Of a stretch of DNA of 64,000 nt, positions 35,388 to 46,374 are shown one piece after another. The DNA lies in the NCBI GenBank assembly GCA_011800155.1, contig CM022368.1, forward strand, positions 2,480,001 to 2,544,000. Reading direction: 5' to 3'. The DNA is from Flammulina velutipes (Eukaryota > Basidiomycota > Agaricomycetes > Agaricales > Physalacriaceae). The position numbers and the translations under genes are program-made. The notes under the pieces are model-generated. The model saw nothing but the letters and a program-made list of their open reading frames with translations. It was not told the DNA's origin and did not search any database. The first letter of the stretch is position 1; every line of letters begins with the position of its first letter.

Positions 35388-37983
35388 TTAAACAAAACCA
35401 TTCCCCGCCAAGTTATAGAACGGATGCGTACCCAACGACAAACTCGACGGAGAAACCAATCGTAAAGTCGACGATGGCGACAGCGCTTTGACCTCCTCCG
35501 TATTCGCAAAGGTAAACAGATTGCTGGGAGGCGGCGTGAGCGGTCCACCATCAGAAAAAGGAGAACTGATCTCAGCCGGAGAGCGGTACACGTCGGGACA
35601 CGGTAAACTGAAATCTAGGCTTTCCTGACGCGAGTCGCAGCTCCCCGAAACACGAGGCAAAGCTTCTCGATCCATCGGAGATTTCTTCTTCGATTGAAAC
35701 AGTCTAGGACTGAAGCCAAGCCAGCTCTTCGACGCGCCCGAGCACACAGAGGCCTTCGAGATGGCACCAGCAGGCGCCGAATACGAGAATCCAATGCCAT
35801 GTCCGATCTGCTCAACACCACAAGGCAATTCCGCGGGCTCTGGCAGCTTCAGCGTCATCTGCGAGACTGAACGTCGAGGCGTCTTGTTGAACCTGTCAGA
35901 AACGAAGAGAGAAAGACGCTGAGCTTTGAGATTCAGGTTTGGGAATGATTTTCGAGTGCGAAGCTTGGTTTGAGAGAAAGACTCAGGAGACGGCGGGATT
36001 TCTTGATCCAAAGACTCCCAGAATAGGTCCATCCTGGTTCGTGGGCTGGGAGGTGGAGGTGGTGGTTCGTAGGCTTGTGGATGTGTTTGAGGTTGTGCGA
36101 CTCGGATAGGACTAGGCATTCGGGAGACACGTTCGGTCTTGTGAAGAGCTTGCGGCGCATTATCCACTGGTTGACTATTGATCGCAGCTGAGTACAATAT
36201 GTTGTCGCCCAAGGAGAGTCGTGAAATAGCGGATGATGTCGATCCTAGAGAAGAGCGCTCTGGAGGTTCTACAGATGGCAACAGGTTCTGCAAGCGAGTA
36301 GAGTTCGAGGATAATGGCGTCGAGGCTTGAGATGGCGGTTCCGTTTTCTTGCCGTGACCATGACTCCAATCACTACGCTACGTTAGTATGCATACTCCCA
36401 TATATTTAGTTTATGACTTACAGGGCACCAAAGTATGGATGTTCTTCTATGTCATGAATAGCTAAGCGTTGGCTTGGGTTTTTTACGACACACTTGCATA
36501 GACATTAGATTGGACGGCAATGAAGAAGTAGAAAATAAAAACTCACGGCGATAATCAACTCCCTCGCAGAGGAAGGTATCGAAATCGTAAAGTCCAGGGA
36601 AACGCCTCCATACAGCACATTCTGGAGATTGACGTTTTCATCTAATCCGAAACCATGCTGAGAGAAGAATTTGAGCGCGAACGTATAACAGAAGGAATTT
36701 AGACATACCTGACCCGTAAGGAGGAAGTAAAGTGTCAATCCAAAACCCCAAACGTCGGCAGAAAAATCCGTTTCCCAGCCTAGAAGAACTTCCGGGGCAG
36801 TATAGCACTGTAAGAGATTCTCCCGAGACCTCTCGATACCGTGATAAGAACGCGCATTGCACAGATGATTGAAACCATGCTGGAATGCGGCGTTCTCGAA
36901 GCATGACACAACGATGTGACCTTCAGCATCCAGAAATATGCTTTCGGGAGATATGGCAGAATGTACTATGCCTGCGGATTTGAGGCTATGCAATGCGTCG
37001 ACCTGTATAATGATCTCATTGGTCTTGAGAGGTGACGATGCAATGGTACCACATACCATCTCACGAGAAAATCGTGTTATATGCGTAAGATCCAAAACCT
37101 GAGAATCCTCCGCCAATACTAGATCTAGTAGCATTCCACGCTGTCCACTGTCCTGTTTGAATGGTGAGAAAAGCGCCAGATTGATTGGTTGAATTTTCGC
37201 GTACCATTATAATGTTGAAAGAATCGCCGTCCGTGAAATGCCAACGCATTTTTGCGAGAAATGATGCATCGAGATTATTGATGGTGTTCATGATGGCGGT
37301 ATGAAGATGAGCGTCGGCAGCTTGCATTCGTTTGAGCACAAAGACCCTGCCCGTACTCCGTTGCGTGCATAATGCTCCAGAAGAAGGCTCAAACTCGCTA
37401 AGCCGTGTCGACCTCTAACCAACAGTCAGACCGAAGTACCAGGACACCACAAGGCACTCACCTCTGAACCAAAGGGCTCATCGACCTCAAATATAGTCGG
37501 AAGATTGACGGTACTCTGCTTCGCGTGAGAGAAGGACGTATCGCCCTTCTGCGACATGACCAAAACCTCCTGCAAGGTATTAGATATCACGAATAGGAAA
37601 GGTAGGCGTATTTACATCCACGTCCTCGTCGTCCCATTCTGGAACCAGATTTTGAATGTCGGTAATGCGCTAACGGTCAAATTAGATTCTGGGCGAGACG
37701 CGCAAAGGGTGCTTTACTTCAAGGTAGTAGCTTCTGTCTATGGTCGGCGTGACTTCTTCCATCCAGTCGGAGAATGATTCCTGGATAACTCATGAGACGA
37801 GTGCAAAATGGCGAGATGGAGACAGACTGAGAAGGGCGCGTCGTCGTATTCCTCGATGTCGTGCAGCGAAATGGCGGGAGGTGGCGGGTCTGAGGACTGG
37901 CAAAAGACGTCAGTCGGTACGCTAGCAATATATGAACCAGACGACCATACCTCGCCTACAGAGAAGGACGAGCTGCTAGACAT
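35388..37983 (-). CDS. Protein kinase-like protein with degenerate catalytic motifs (pseudokinase)
   Basis: The start ATG at 37981-37983 gives MSSSSSFSVGEVWSSGSYIA. Spliced exons lead through APFS-ESFSDWMEEVTPTIDR and ITDIQNLVPEWDDEDV to a kinase fold. N-lobe lysine is kept (GRVFVLKRMQAADAHLH). The catalytic loop reads HSAISPES where HRDxKxxN is expected, and the metal-binding DFG position reads CFE in VVSCFENAAF. The APE motif (CYTAPEVLLG) and DVWGFGLTLYFLLTG are intact. NPSQRLAIHDIEEHPYF closes the C-lobe. A long serine/proline-rich tail (YEPPPPPPSPRTRMDLF, LRTRKSFPNLN) follows, ending LAGNGFV. The fold and its structural motifs are retained while phosphotransfer residues are lost, so a scaffold or allosteric role is more likely than catalysis. 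No specific family assigned. Confidence 0.85.
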
Positions 37984-38494
37984 CTTGAGCGATGTCGCTC
38001 GCAGAACGGCGAGAGAGATCGTGAAGGTAAGAAAGAGAGAGAGAGACGGAAACACGTGTAATTTCAAAGTCGGAATGATGGATCAGCGGAGGCAATATCC
38101 GACGCCTACTTACACCCATAAACAAACACTCATATAAAGAACTATGCGTCTTTTTGCTCTTTTGGTTTTGCAGTGGATATTCAGTGTTCCATTCATTTTC
38201 TACGCGGAATGTTAGTTAACTAGTCAAAGTCCTTGTTTGATCGTCAACACCAAATCCTCCAGCACCTCATCAGTCTGTTCACTTTGCTGCTATATGTGAA
38301 GCCTTGCTGTAATAAGAGCCTTGAAGTTAAAGGATGTCAGCGTCGAAGGAAGCCATACGCGTAAGTTTGGTGGGCGGCTGGATCTGCTCTCTGTCTTCTA
38401 TGTGAACCCTCTTCCTCTTCGTCACCGATGCCTTGACCACATTTCTCAAGATTGAAGGTGATCCCGCCGGCAAAAGATCAGTGATAGTCAGAGG
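37984..38494. other. Intergenic stretch, nothing identified
   Basis: About 510 bases between the pseudokinase start and the end of the next minus-strand gene. An AG/GA-rich stretch (about 38029-38046) lies close to the kinase start. No supported gene or RNA. Confidence 0.45.
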
Positions 38495-39591
38495 TTAGAG
38501 GAGGTTCTTGAGTGGGAGGATGATTAGACGTCGCAATGTGTGATGACGGCCAGCGTTTTGAGGTGACTTTATGAGGGCGGACGTCGATGTATTGCCCTGC
38601 GGTCCGTGGCAGTCTTCTTCGTCTGTCAAAAGATTCCCTTCAAGCAAAGATGCCCGCGCCTGATCGTTTGTCATCTCGTCATCGCCATTCCTTGAGGGAT
38701 GCATGACAGCGGAATGCCATGCATTCATTTTCTTCAAGACGCGCATGTCGGTTTCGCCGATATCTTCATTGAAGGGCACATCCGCTGACGGCAAGATGTT
38801 ATCTCGAAACCACCTAATTACCTTCTCTTCCTCTTCCTCTGGTATGCCAGTGGGATCTGGTCTAGTTTCGGCATAACTCCGAGGAGAAGAAACCTCGCGC
38901 GCTGTTGCTTGGAACCAAGAGATGTTAATAGCCCTTTTACAGTTACGTGACCACGATCCAGTTCTGTGAGGCCAGTAGTGGGGCACGCGTCGTTGTGACC
39001 GTCTATGAGATAGTCTTCGCAACGCTTCCAAACCAAACACGGATGGAGAGTCGTTTTCACGAGGGGGGAGTGCGTGAAAGGAAATGGGTACGCCACACCA
39101 TTGATGTAGAAAGGTACAAGCTCGTGGCTTTTCGTGACGATAGGCAAGAGTTGAAATGTACACTCCGTTTCCGGGAGTGGCTACGATGGGATTATTCAAA
39201 GGCCACTTGAGAAAATATGGAGAACACACTGTTGTAAAATGTATGCGATCCTTAGTGGCACACTTTGAATTGGCACTGAACAAGTCACGCATGGACGCCA
39301 TTGTATCCATTGTTGGAAGCAGCGCCCACCGACCGTCACTATACAGTGGTATCATGTCCTTTGGCACTAGACGGTGAATATGTGTGAGTATTTGACCTAT
39401 AGAAATTGCTGGCACGACATACTTTGGATAGTGGCGCTTGGTCGTGTTTCGAAGTCCATTATCTCGCCGCGCTCGAGTCCCATAGAATATTCGACATGAT
39501 CGAACGCTCGCAGAAAAGGGATGATAGAGAACGTCTCGTACTCGACATTCGTAGCCTGCGTGCTGATGTCAGAGATGTTGACCACCTTCAT
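38495..39591 (-). CDS. Multi-exon hypothetical protein, possibly HNH-nuclease-like agaricomycete family
   Basis: Model assembled by eye. An exon starting at ATG 39589-39591 (MKVVNISDISTQATN) runs to TRPSATIQ. A 56-base intron then joins it to MPKDMIPLYSDGRWALLPT. A second intron moves the frame to ELVPFYINGVAYPFPFTHSP and TTLHPCLVWKRCEDYLIDG, and a third leads to PDPTGIPEEEEEKVIRWFRD and NILPSADVPFNEDIGETDMR. The end is RRLIILPLKNLL with TAA at 38495-38497. The pattern (IPLYxDxRWALLPT, later LHPCLV, later RWFRDNILP) reminds me of a large family in mushrooms sometimes annotated as HNH-nuclease domain proteins, but I cannot see an HNH motif. The 5' end may lie further upstream. Confidence 0.55.
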
Positions 39592-39833
39592 GGTGTAAGG
39601 TCAAGCTATGATCTACAAATGTACGCTCAATATGACCGATCCGTTGTTTTACAGTTAACAATCATTCCAAGGTTCGTCGTCGACTCCTTGCATGTGCCCC
39701 CGGAGTGATCTACATATTGGGTGCACACCAATATTACGACAAGCAGATCGAGAGTATACAAGAGGTGAATGTGTAGCGCAGTACTGTCGCTGGCAATATT
39801 GGTATTTCCCGAAGATCCTTCATCTACGATAAA

Positions 39834-42660
39834 CTACTTTTTTGCTTTCCGCTCTTTCCTTTTCCTACCAATGAGCCCACCCATGTTGCTTCCAGGTGTC
39901 TTCACCGCATCGTCTGCCTTTACTTTCTTTGCAGGACGAGGTTCCTCCTCAGCACTTTCTTCCTCCACATCGACCTCCTTTTTGCGCTTGACGTCCTTCT
40001 TTCCTTTGTCAGGCTTGTCGCCAGCCTGTCGGTAAGGTCAGATAAGAGCTCGACAGTAGCAATACAATAAGTAGAACGTACAGTCTGCTGAGCAGTTCGG
40101 CGCTGAACGACCTGCACGTTCTCGATGGAGAACTCGACAATCAAGGTCCCCTTCACCGGTCCAGGTCCTTTTTCTAATGCATCCTGCATACGTTTGAGAC
40201 GCCCTTCCTCTCTTTCTTCTGGCTTCTTCCCTTTCTCCGCGCTCAACCGCGCTATTGACTCCATTTTCGACCATTCAGCGAGAAGGGGGGCAACAGCTGC
40301 GTTGTTGTTCGCCCATCGCAGAACACGTAGTGCATCACTGTGACTATACATCTCGATGAATCCATATCCCTTGCTTCGTCCTCTCCCAGTGACAGGATCC
40401 ACTCGTTCTTGTTGGCGGACAAGTTTGGATTGTTTTACTCGATCTCGAGGCTGTTTTTTCTTTTTCCCTCCATCATCGCCTTCCCTCAAGTCGACGTCCA
40501 CGAGACGCTCATCCTCGGTAAGACCTGTACGAGTTCCTTTCTTGACATCGCTCTCGAACTCTCGCACAGCGTGCAAGGCCAGCCGCTTGAGGACCTTTTC
40601 TGAAACGAAAAGGGGAATTTGGCGCACACTAAGGCGCGTCTTGGAAACGTAGAGTGAAGGGTTGGAGTTTAACAGAGTACGGCGCGCATTGAAGGAACCC
40701 GAACGACGTTCTAGTTCAGCGGGTACCATCGTTTGAGCAGCAGGTGAATTGGGCAGAATGACTGTGACATTGTTAGTGCCGGAGAAAATGGAAATAGCGC
40801 AAAACTTACCTCCTTCACGAAGAAGATACATGTTGCGTTTGTCCGCCTTCTCGCGTTTTCGCTCTCCGTCCTCCTTTAATTTGGAGGCCACATCCCTCGT
40901 TACAGCCCGGACAACATCGAGAGTTCGACCGTGGAGAACCAAACTTCGGGCCAACGAAGAGGATGGATCAGGAGTCAAGATCGAAGGCAAGACGAAGGGA
41001 TTTTTCTTGACTACAACTTCAGAACCCGTCATTTCCGCTCTGAGGAGATCACTCTGTTGAATGACGCTGTCTGCCTCCTCTTTTTCCCAAAAGCATGCGA
41101 AACCAGTGCCTCGGGAACGGCCACTGTGAGGGTCCACTGTAATGCGAGCATACCGAAGGCGACCAAATTGGCGGAATCTGCTTCGTATTAGCTTACATCT
41201 CTCAGGGAAGGAAAGCGACTTACAGCACTCGCAGCTCATCTTCAGTGGCCTCGAACGGTATATTGCGGATGAAGAGCGTTGTCCCCACGTCGGTGGCAGG
41301 TAATGTCGGCTTCACTGGTTCCTCATCCCGTTCTTCTTCGTCGTCGTCGCTGCCATCGGAGTCCGCATTGCCATCATGAACACCAAGCTGGCTGTTGCTC
41401 CCGTCACTATCAGCGTCTGATTCACTTCCCGACTCGCTCCCCTCCTCTTCTAGGCCGGCGCGGGTCTTTTCCTCCTCCCATTTGTCTTTGCTGAGAGCCC
41501 AGTCAACAGCTATGGCACGCTCGACAGGTTCGTCGCCTGTCTTTTCGTCGCCATCTTCGGTCTCGGCGGCCTGGCCTTGTTGGCTTTTCTTTTCTAGACG
41601 TCGCTGTTTCTTTTTCTTTTGCATATCGGATGCCTTGGACTCTGCGAGACCTGGACGAATGGTGATACCATTGCAGGCTTCCATCGCGACCTCAGCATCT
41701 TTTTTGCTGAGCATCCATACGAAAGCGAATCCACGCATACGCCCGTTGTCCTTATTTTTTGGGATATGGACAGAATGGATAGGGCCGTAAGGAAGAAAGA
41801 CTGATCTGAGGTCCTGTTCGGTGGTGTGGAATGGGATGTTACGAATGATGAGTCGACTGGCGTGGCTCGGTTTCGAAGATGAATTATTTGAGAGGGTATC
41901 GAGCCTCTTCTTTAGGGTTACTGAGAGAAGAGAACCTTTGTAGACATGGGCATGCAGTTTGTCGATTGCAGCGTTAGCTGCGGCAGAGGTCGTAAAGACG
42001 ACGTGGGCTTCATAGACTATTAGAATATGTGTATTTATCAAGGTAGGTCAACTGACCGGCGGAGCCTTCGACAGGCCATTCGACACTTTCTGCACCGGGA
42101 TACTTGCGAAACTTTTTCCATAATGTTGCCTTGGAGTCTACAGACGAAGGGATGCCATTGACGACAATTGTACGGATGGCAAGAGGATTTTGGGGGGCTC
42201 GTGGACGAGGTAGTGTCGGCTCTTTGACTGTCCTTTTCACGGGTGGTTCTGCACCTTCTTTGGGCTGCGAGACGGTCAGGATAGATTAGGATGCAGTGAA
42301 TGAAACTGACTTTCTGGTCTGCCCATTGGACGCGCAGATTTCTGCCTGCCAATGTTATGCCTTCCTTGGAGATTTTGTCGAATGCAGCCTGTGCATCTTC
42401 TTTTATCGCGAATGCAACGTATCCGACACCTTTTGATACGCCTGTACCGGGCTGAGTTACGATAAAGGCAGAGCGGACTGGCGCAATGTCAGAGAACAAT
42501 GTTTGGAGATCGACGGATGTCGCGGTGTATGGCAGACTTGATACGAATAGTGTGGCACTACAAAAACGGTTAGTAAAGATACAAAGTATTAGTAAACGAG
42601 TTACCCGTGCGCATCCTCGTCTCTTTCCTTGCGCTTTCCAAGCGTCGGCGATGAATCCAT
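39834..42660 (-). CDS. NOP4: Nucleolar multi-RRM protein Nop4/RBM28
   Basis: RNA-binding factor needed for 60S ribosomal subunit maturation. The start ATG at 42658-42660 gives MDSSPTLGKRKERDEDAHG, spliced to SATLFVSSLPYTATSVDLQT. RRM1 ends KGVGYVAFAIKEDAQAAFDK. RRM2 reads TIVVNGIPSSVDSKATLWKK and YEAHVVFTTSAAANAAIDKL. RRM3 contains RLIIRNIPFHTTEQDLRSVF and MRGFAFVWMLSKKDAEVAME. After an acidic Ser/Asp/Glu linker, RRM4 reads TLFIRNIPFEATEDELRVLF with GTGFACFWEKEEADSVIQ. RLSVRQIPLFVSEKVLKRLA and KGYGFIEMYSHSDALRVLRW form the last RRM-like unit. A lysine-rich nuclear tail ends IGRKRKERKAKK with TAG at 39834-39836. Domain count and order match Nop4/RBM28. Confidence 0.92.
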
Positions 42661-42796
42661 GGTGATCGTTTTTCTTCAGCTTGTTTGGTTCAGAGCCTTC
42701 CGTTGTTTGCCAGTGTGGGCGCCTGGCGACTTCATTGCTGACTCAGCAAACTTGCCTCGGCGAACACCTTGACTTCAAACCATCACCGTGGCGGTC

Positions 42797-45700
42797 ATGT
42801 CCGACGTCGAAGACTACGACGAGAACCCTCACCGACCGTCGGACGCTGTCCTCGAAGACGACGATGAAGATGCCGAGCCACCGCGACGTCGACATTACGA
42901 CGAAGACGAAGAAGAAGAAGACGACGACGACGATGAGGAAGAGGAGGAAGAGGACGCAGGCAGGCCTCAGTCAGGGAGGAAACACAAAAAGCGGAAAACC
43001 AAGGTATGTCCACGCTTTTCACCAACCAACATCTGGCATTAAACGCGTTCGCAGCGTAAAATGGGCGCAAGTCGCTTCTTGGATGTTGAAGCCGAAGTCA
43101 GTGAAGATGATGATGAGGAACTAGATGACGAGGAATTTGGCCGTGCGTGAATTATCCTAACAAAAGCTGCGCAAGCCTCATATTCCTTTAGACGACGGCT
43201 TCATCGAAGAGGGCTTGGACGGCGATGAGGATACCGCCCGCACACGGGTTCATCACACTCGTCTGGAACGCAAATTCGACGACGAAGACGAAAAGACCGC
43301 CGAACAGATAGCCCAAGACATACGAACTCGTCATGGGCGAACTGCTGTTCGATACACGGGAGACATGAATGACATTCCTCAGCGCCTTCTCATGCCATCA
43401 GTTCATGACGCTAGTCTTTGGCAGGTCAGAGTCAAGCCAGGACGCGAAAAAGACATCGTCTTCAGTCTCATTCGTAAAGCCATTGGTGTCGAATACACCG
43501 CCAAACCGCTCAGCATCCTCTCCGCCTTTCAGCGCGATTCATTACCAGGCATGATATACGTGGAAGCCCGCAGCGCCAAGCAGGTTTCCGAAGCGTGTAA
43601 CGGTCTGGTCGGCGTATATCTCACTCGCGTTCAGCTTGTTCCCATCGAGGAGATGGCCAGTCTCCTACAAATCAAGAAGCAGGAGATCACTGTTACACCT
43701 GGAACGTGGGTGCGGATACGCAGGGGAAAATACCAGGGTGATTTGGCTCAGGTTGTCGATGTAACGGACACCGGAGACGACATCGGGCTCAAGTTCGTTC
43801 CTCGTATTGATCTAAACCCCAAGGACGACGCTGGCTTGGACTCTGGGATGGCCAAGAAACGGAAAAAGGCCGCAGCCACATCTGGCGCTATGCGACCTCC
43901 ACAGCGTCTCTTCAACATCGAAGAAGTGGTCAAAGTATACGGTCGGAACTCGGTGTCAAAGCGGGGAGTCACCTACGTTTTCATGAATGACTCTTTCAAG
44001 GACGGCTTCATTGAAAAAGATTTCAAGCTAAGCGCTTTGTCGATGGACGACGTCAATCCCACCCTAGACGAGATCACCCAATTCACGCGAGGCCAGGACG
44101 GTATCGAAGGAGAAAATGCAGTTGATCTCTCTGTTATTGCTGAGGCATCCCGCAAGGCAGCAATAGCAGTCTTACAGCCGGGTGATCATGTTGAAGTCTT
44201 TGAAGGAGAACAGGCTGGAGTACACGGCACTGTGGAGGAAGTTTCGGGCGACGTCGTCACTATTTCTGCTGCTGGTCTGGATATGGAGGGGCAGAAGATC
44301 GACCTTCCGGCGAGGAGTGTCCGGAAAAAGTTCAAACCCGGAGACCATGTTAAGGTCATGACGGGAAAGAACGCAGATGAGACGGGTTTGGTCGTGGCAG
44401 TGTCTGAGAATATCGTGACTTTTTTGTCTGATATGTCTATGCAAGAGGTATGTTTTATTTTCCTTCTCGTAATGGACATCGTTGACTATCACCCAGGTCT
44501 CTGTCTTTTCGAAAGATCTTCGAGAAGCTGCAGAGGTTGGGTCTGGAACAAATGTCGTTGGCAACTATGAATTGCACGACCTCGTTCAACTCGAGTATGT
44601 GTGCGTTTTATTCCTGCTAACCTCCCATTGATAATTTTCTAGTCTACAGACCGTGGGTGTCATCTTCAAAACTGAACGAGATTCGTTCCGAGTGCTTGAC
44701 CAAAACGGTCAAGTTCGTATCGTGCAGCCGCACCAAATTACGATGCGAAGAGACTCCAAGCATGCTATTGCGACAGACCATGACGGGCACGAGCTCCGTA
44801 TCGAGGATAACGTCAAAGAAGTCGACGGCGAAGGTCGCAAAGGCCAGGTCCTCCATATTCATCAATCCTTCTTCGCGTTCTTGCATAATCGGGAACTCAC
44901 AGAGAATGGCGGTGTATTCGTCACTCGCGCCCGATCCCTTGTCTCTTTGGCCCCAAAGCAGAGTCTCATCGTCCCAAAAACGGGAAGCGATTTGTCTAAG
45001 ATGAATCCCGCCCTCGCAATGCCAGCGGTGTCGGCCGCAGCTATGGGCAGTCGAGGCCCTCGAGATCGAAGTATCGGGACCTTTGTTCAAGTTATTCGAG
45101 GACCGCACAAGGGATACGTGGGACGCATCAGGGACACTAACGGAAACATTGCGCGGGTTGAGCTCACTACTCGCAACAAGCTGATCACGATCGAGAAAGA
45201 CAAGTTGATGCAGAAGATGTGAGTCTACATTGGCTTTCTTGACTCGTTGCTCACAATTTTTTAGGGATGACGGAAGCGTCCGGGAGTTGGGTAGCCGACC
45301 GTCAGGACCACCTCGTGGACGTGGTGGAGGTCCTGCATGGGGAGGCAGTGGCGGGCGAACCTCAAATCCTTACAATTCAACAGGTTCTGCTACGCCAGCC
45401 TGGGGTGGTGGTGGTGGACGGACTCCTGCCTGGGGAGGAGGCAGAACGCCGAATCCCGGCGCGGACTCTCGAACCCCAGCATGGAACGCGAACTCGAGAA
45501 CACCCAATCCTTATGCCACTGGTGACGGTGGACGAACCCCAGCGTGGAATGTGCACTCGAAGACACCCAATCCGTACGGTGACAGTTCAAGGACTCCCGC
45601 TTGGAACACAAGTTCAACACCCAACCCCTACGGTGGCAATGGAGGCGCTACACCTGGCAGAGCAGCCTGGGGCGCAGGAGCTAACGCCGGATGGGGGGGA

Positions 45701-46370
45701 GCGACTCCTGGTCGTGGATACCAATCACCTACGTACGAACCTTCTTCAACTTGGGTAAGTTTTTGCATTCACCGTCGTCAACTCTTACTAATGCGCTATT
45801 TTCTAAAAGGCAGCACCTACACCCGCAGCAGCAACCTCGCCAGAATTCTTTGCAACAACACCTGGAGCATACTCTGCACCGACGCCTGCGTTTGGCGGTG
45901 TCTTTGACGAGATGTCTGCTCCGACGCCAGCTGCCGCGCCCACGCCAGGCTTCTTTGAAACCAACTACATGGATATCAATGGCGAGCTGCCGGATGATTG
46001 GCTGACAGAACCACTGTTCCGACATGCACTGAATCGAATACGAGTCAAGATAGAAGGTACAAGAAATACCAATTATCTGGAAGGAAAGTACGAAGGACAG
46101 CAGGGACGCCTTATAGCTGCGATGAGTGCAGGAACAAACATTGATCAGACGTGTTTGGTGCAATTCGATTCTGGAGAGCAGCGTTCGATGCTAGGCGTCC
46201 ATGTGGTCCCACTTCCCCCGCGTGACGGTGATATGGCGCTGGTGGTTGGCGTACCGAGACAGGGCGAGGTGGGGCGGATACGCCACGACGATGGGGACAT
46301 TAGCATTGACATTGGGGGAGACACGTATGCTGTTATTTCTGAAGAGGCGTTGATACAACTGGCGTCTTAA
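42797..46370 (+). CDS. SPT5: Transcription elongation factor Spt5
   Basis: Large subunit of DSIF (Spt4-Spt5), which clamps RNA polymerase II and recruits RNA-processing factors. The start ATG 42797 opens an acidic N-terminus ([20 protein letters not shown], then a long Asp/Glu run). The NGN domain follows ([40 protein letters not shown]). KOW domains are visible at [76 protein letters not shown] and [20 protein letters not shown]. Between the last two lies the C-terminal repeat region with TPAWG, TPAWN and TPNPY units, the substrate of Bur1/Cdk9-type kinases. TAA is at 46368-46370. Divergent from NOP4 with 136 bases between starts. The downstream helicase ATG follows after only four bases. 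Confidence 0.96.
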
Positions 46371-46374
46371 ATGT

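Noticed and set aside
42850..42960. Acidic GA-rich run as a microsatellite or recombination site
   Set aside because: It encodes the Asp/Glu-rich N-terminus that is normal for Spt5.
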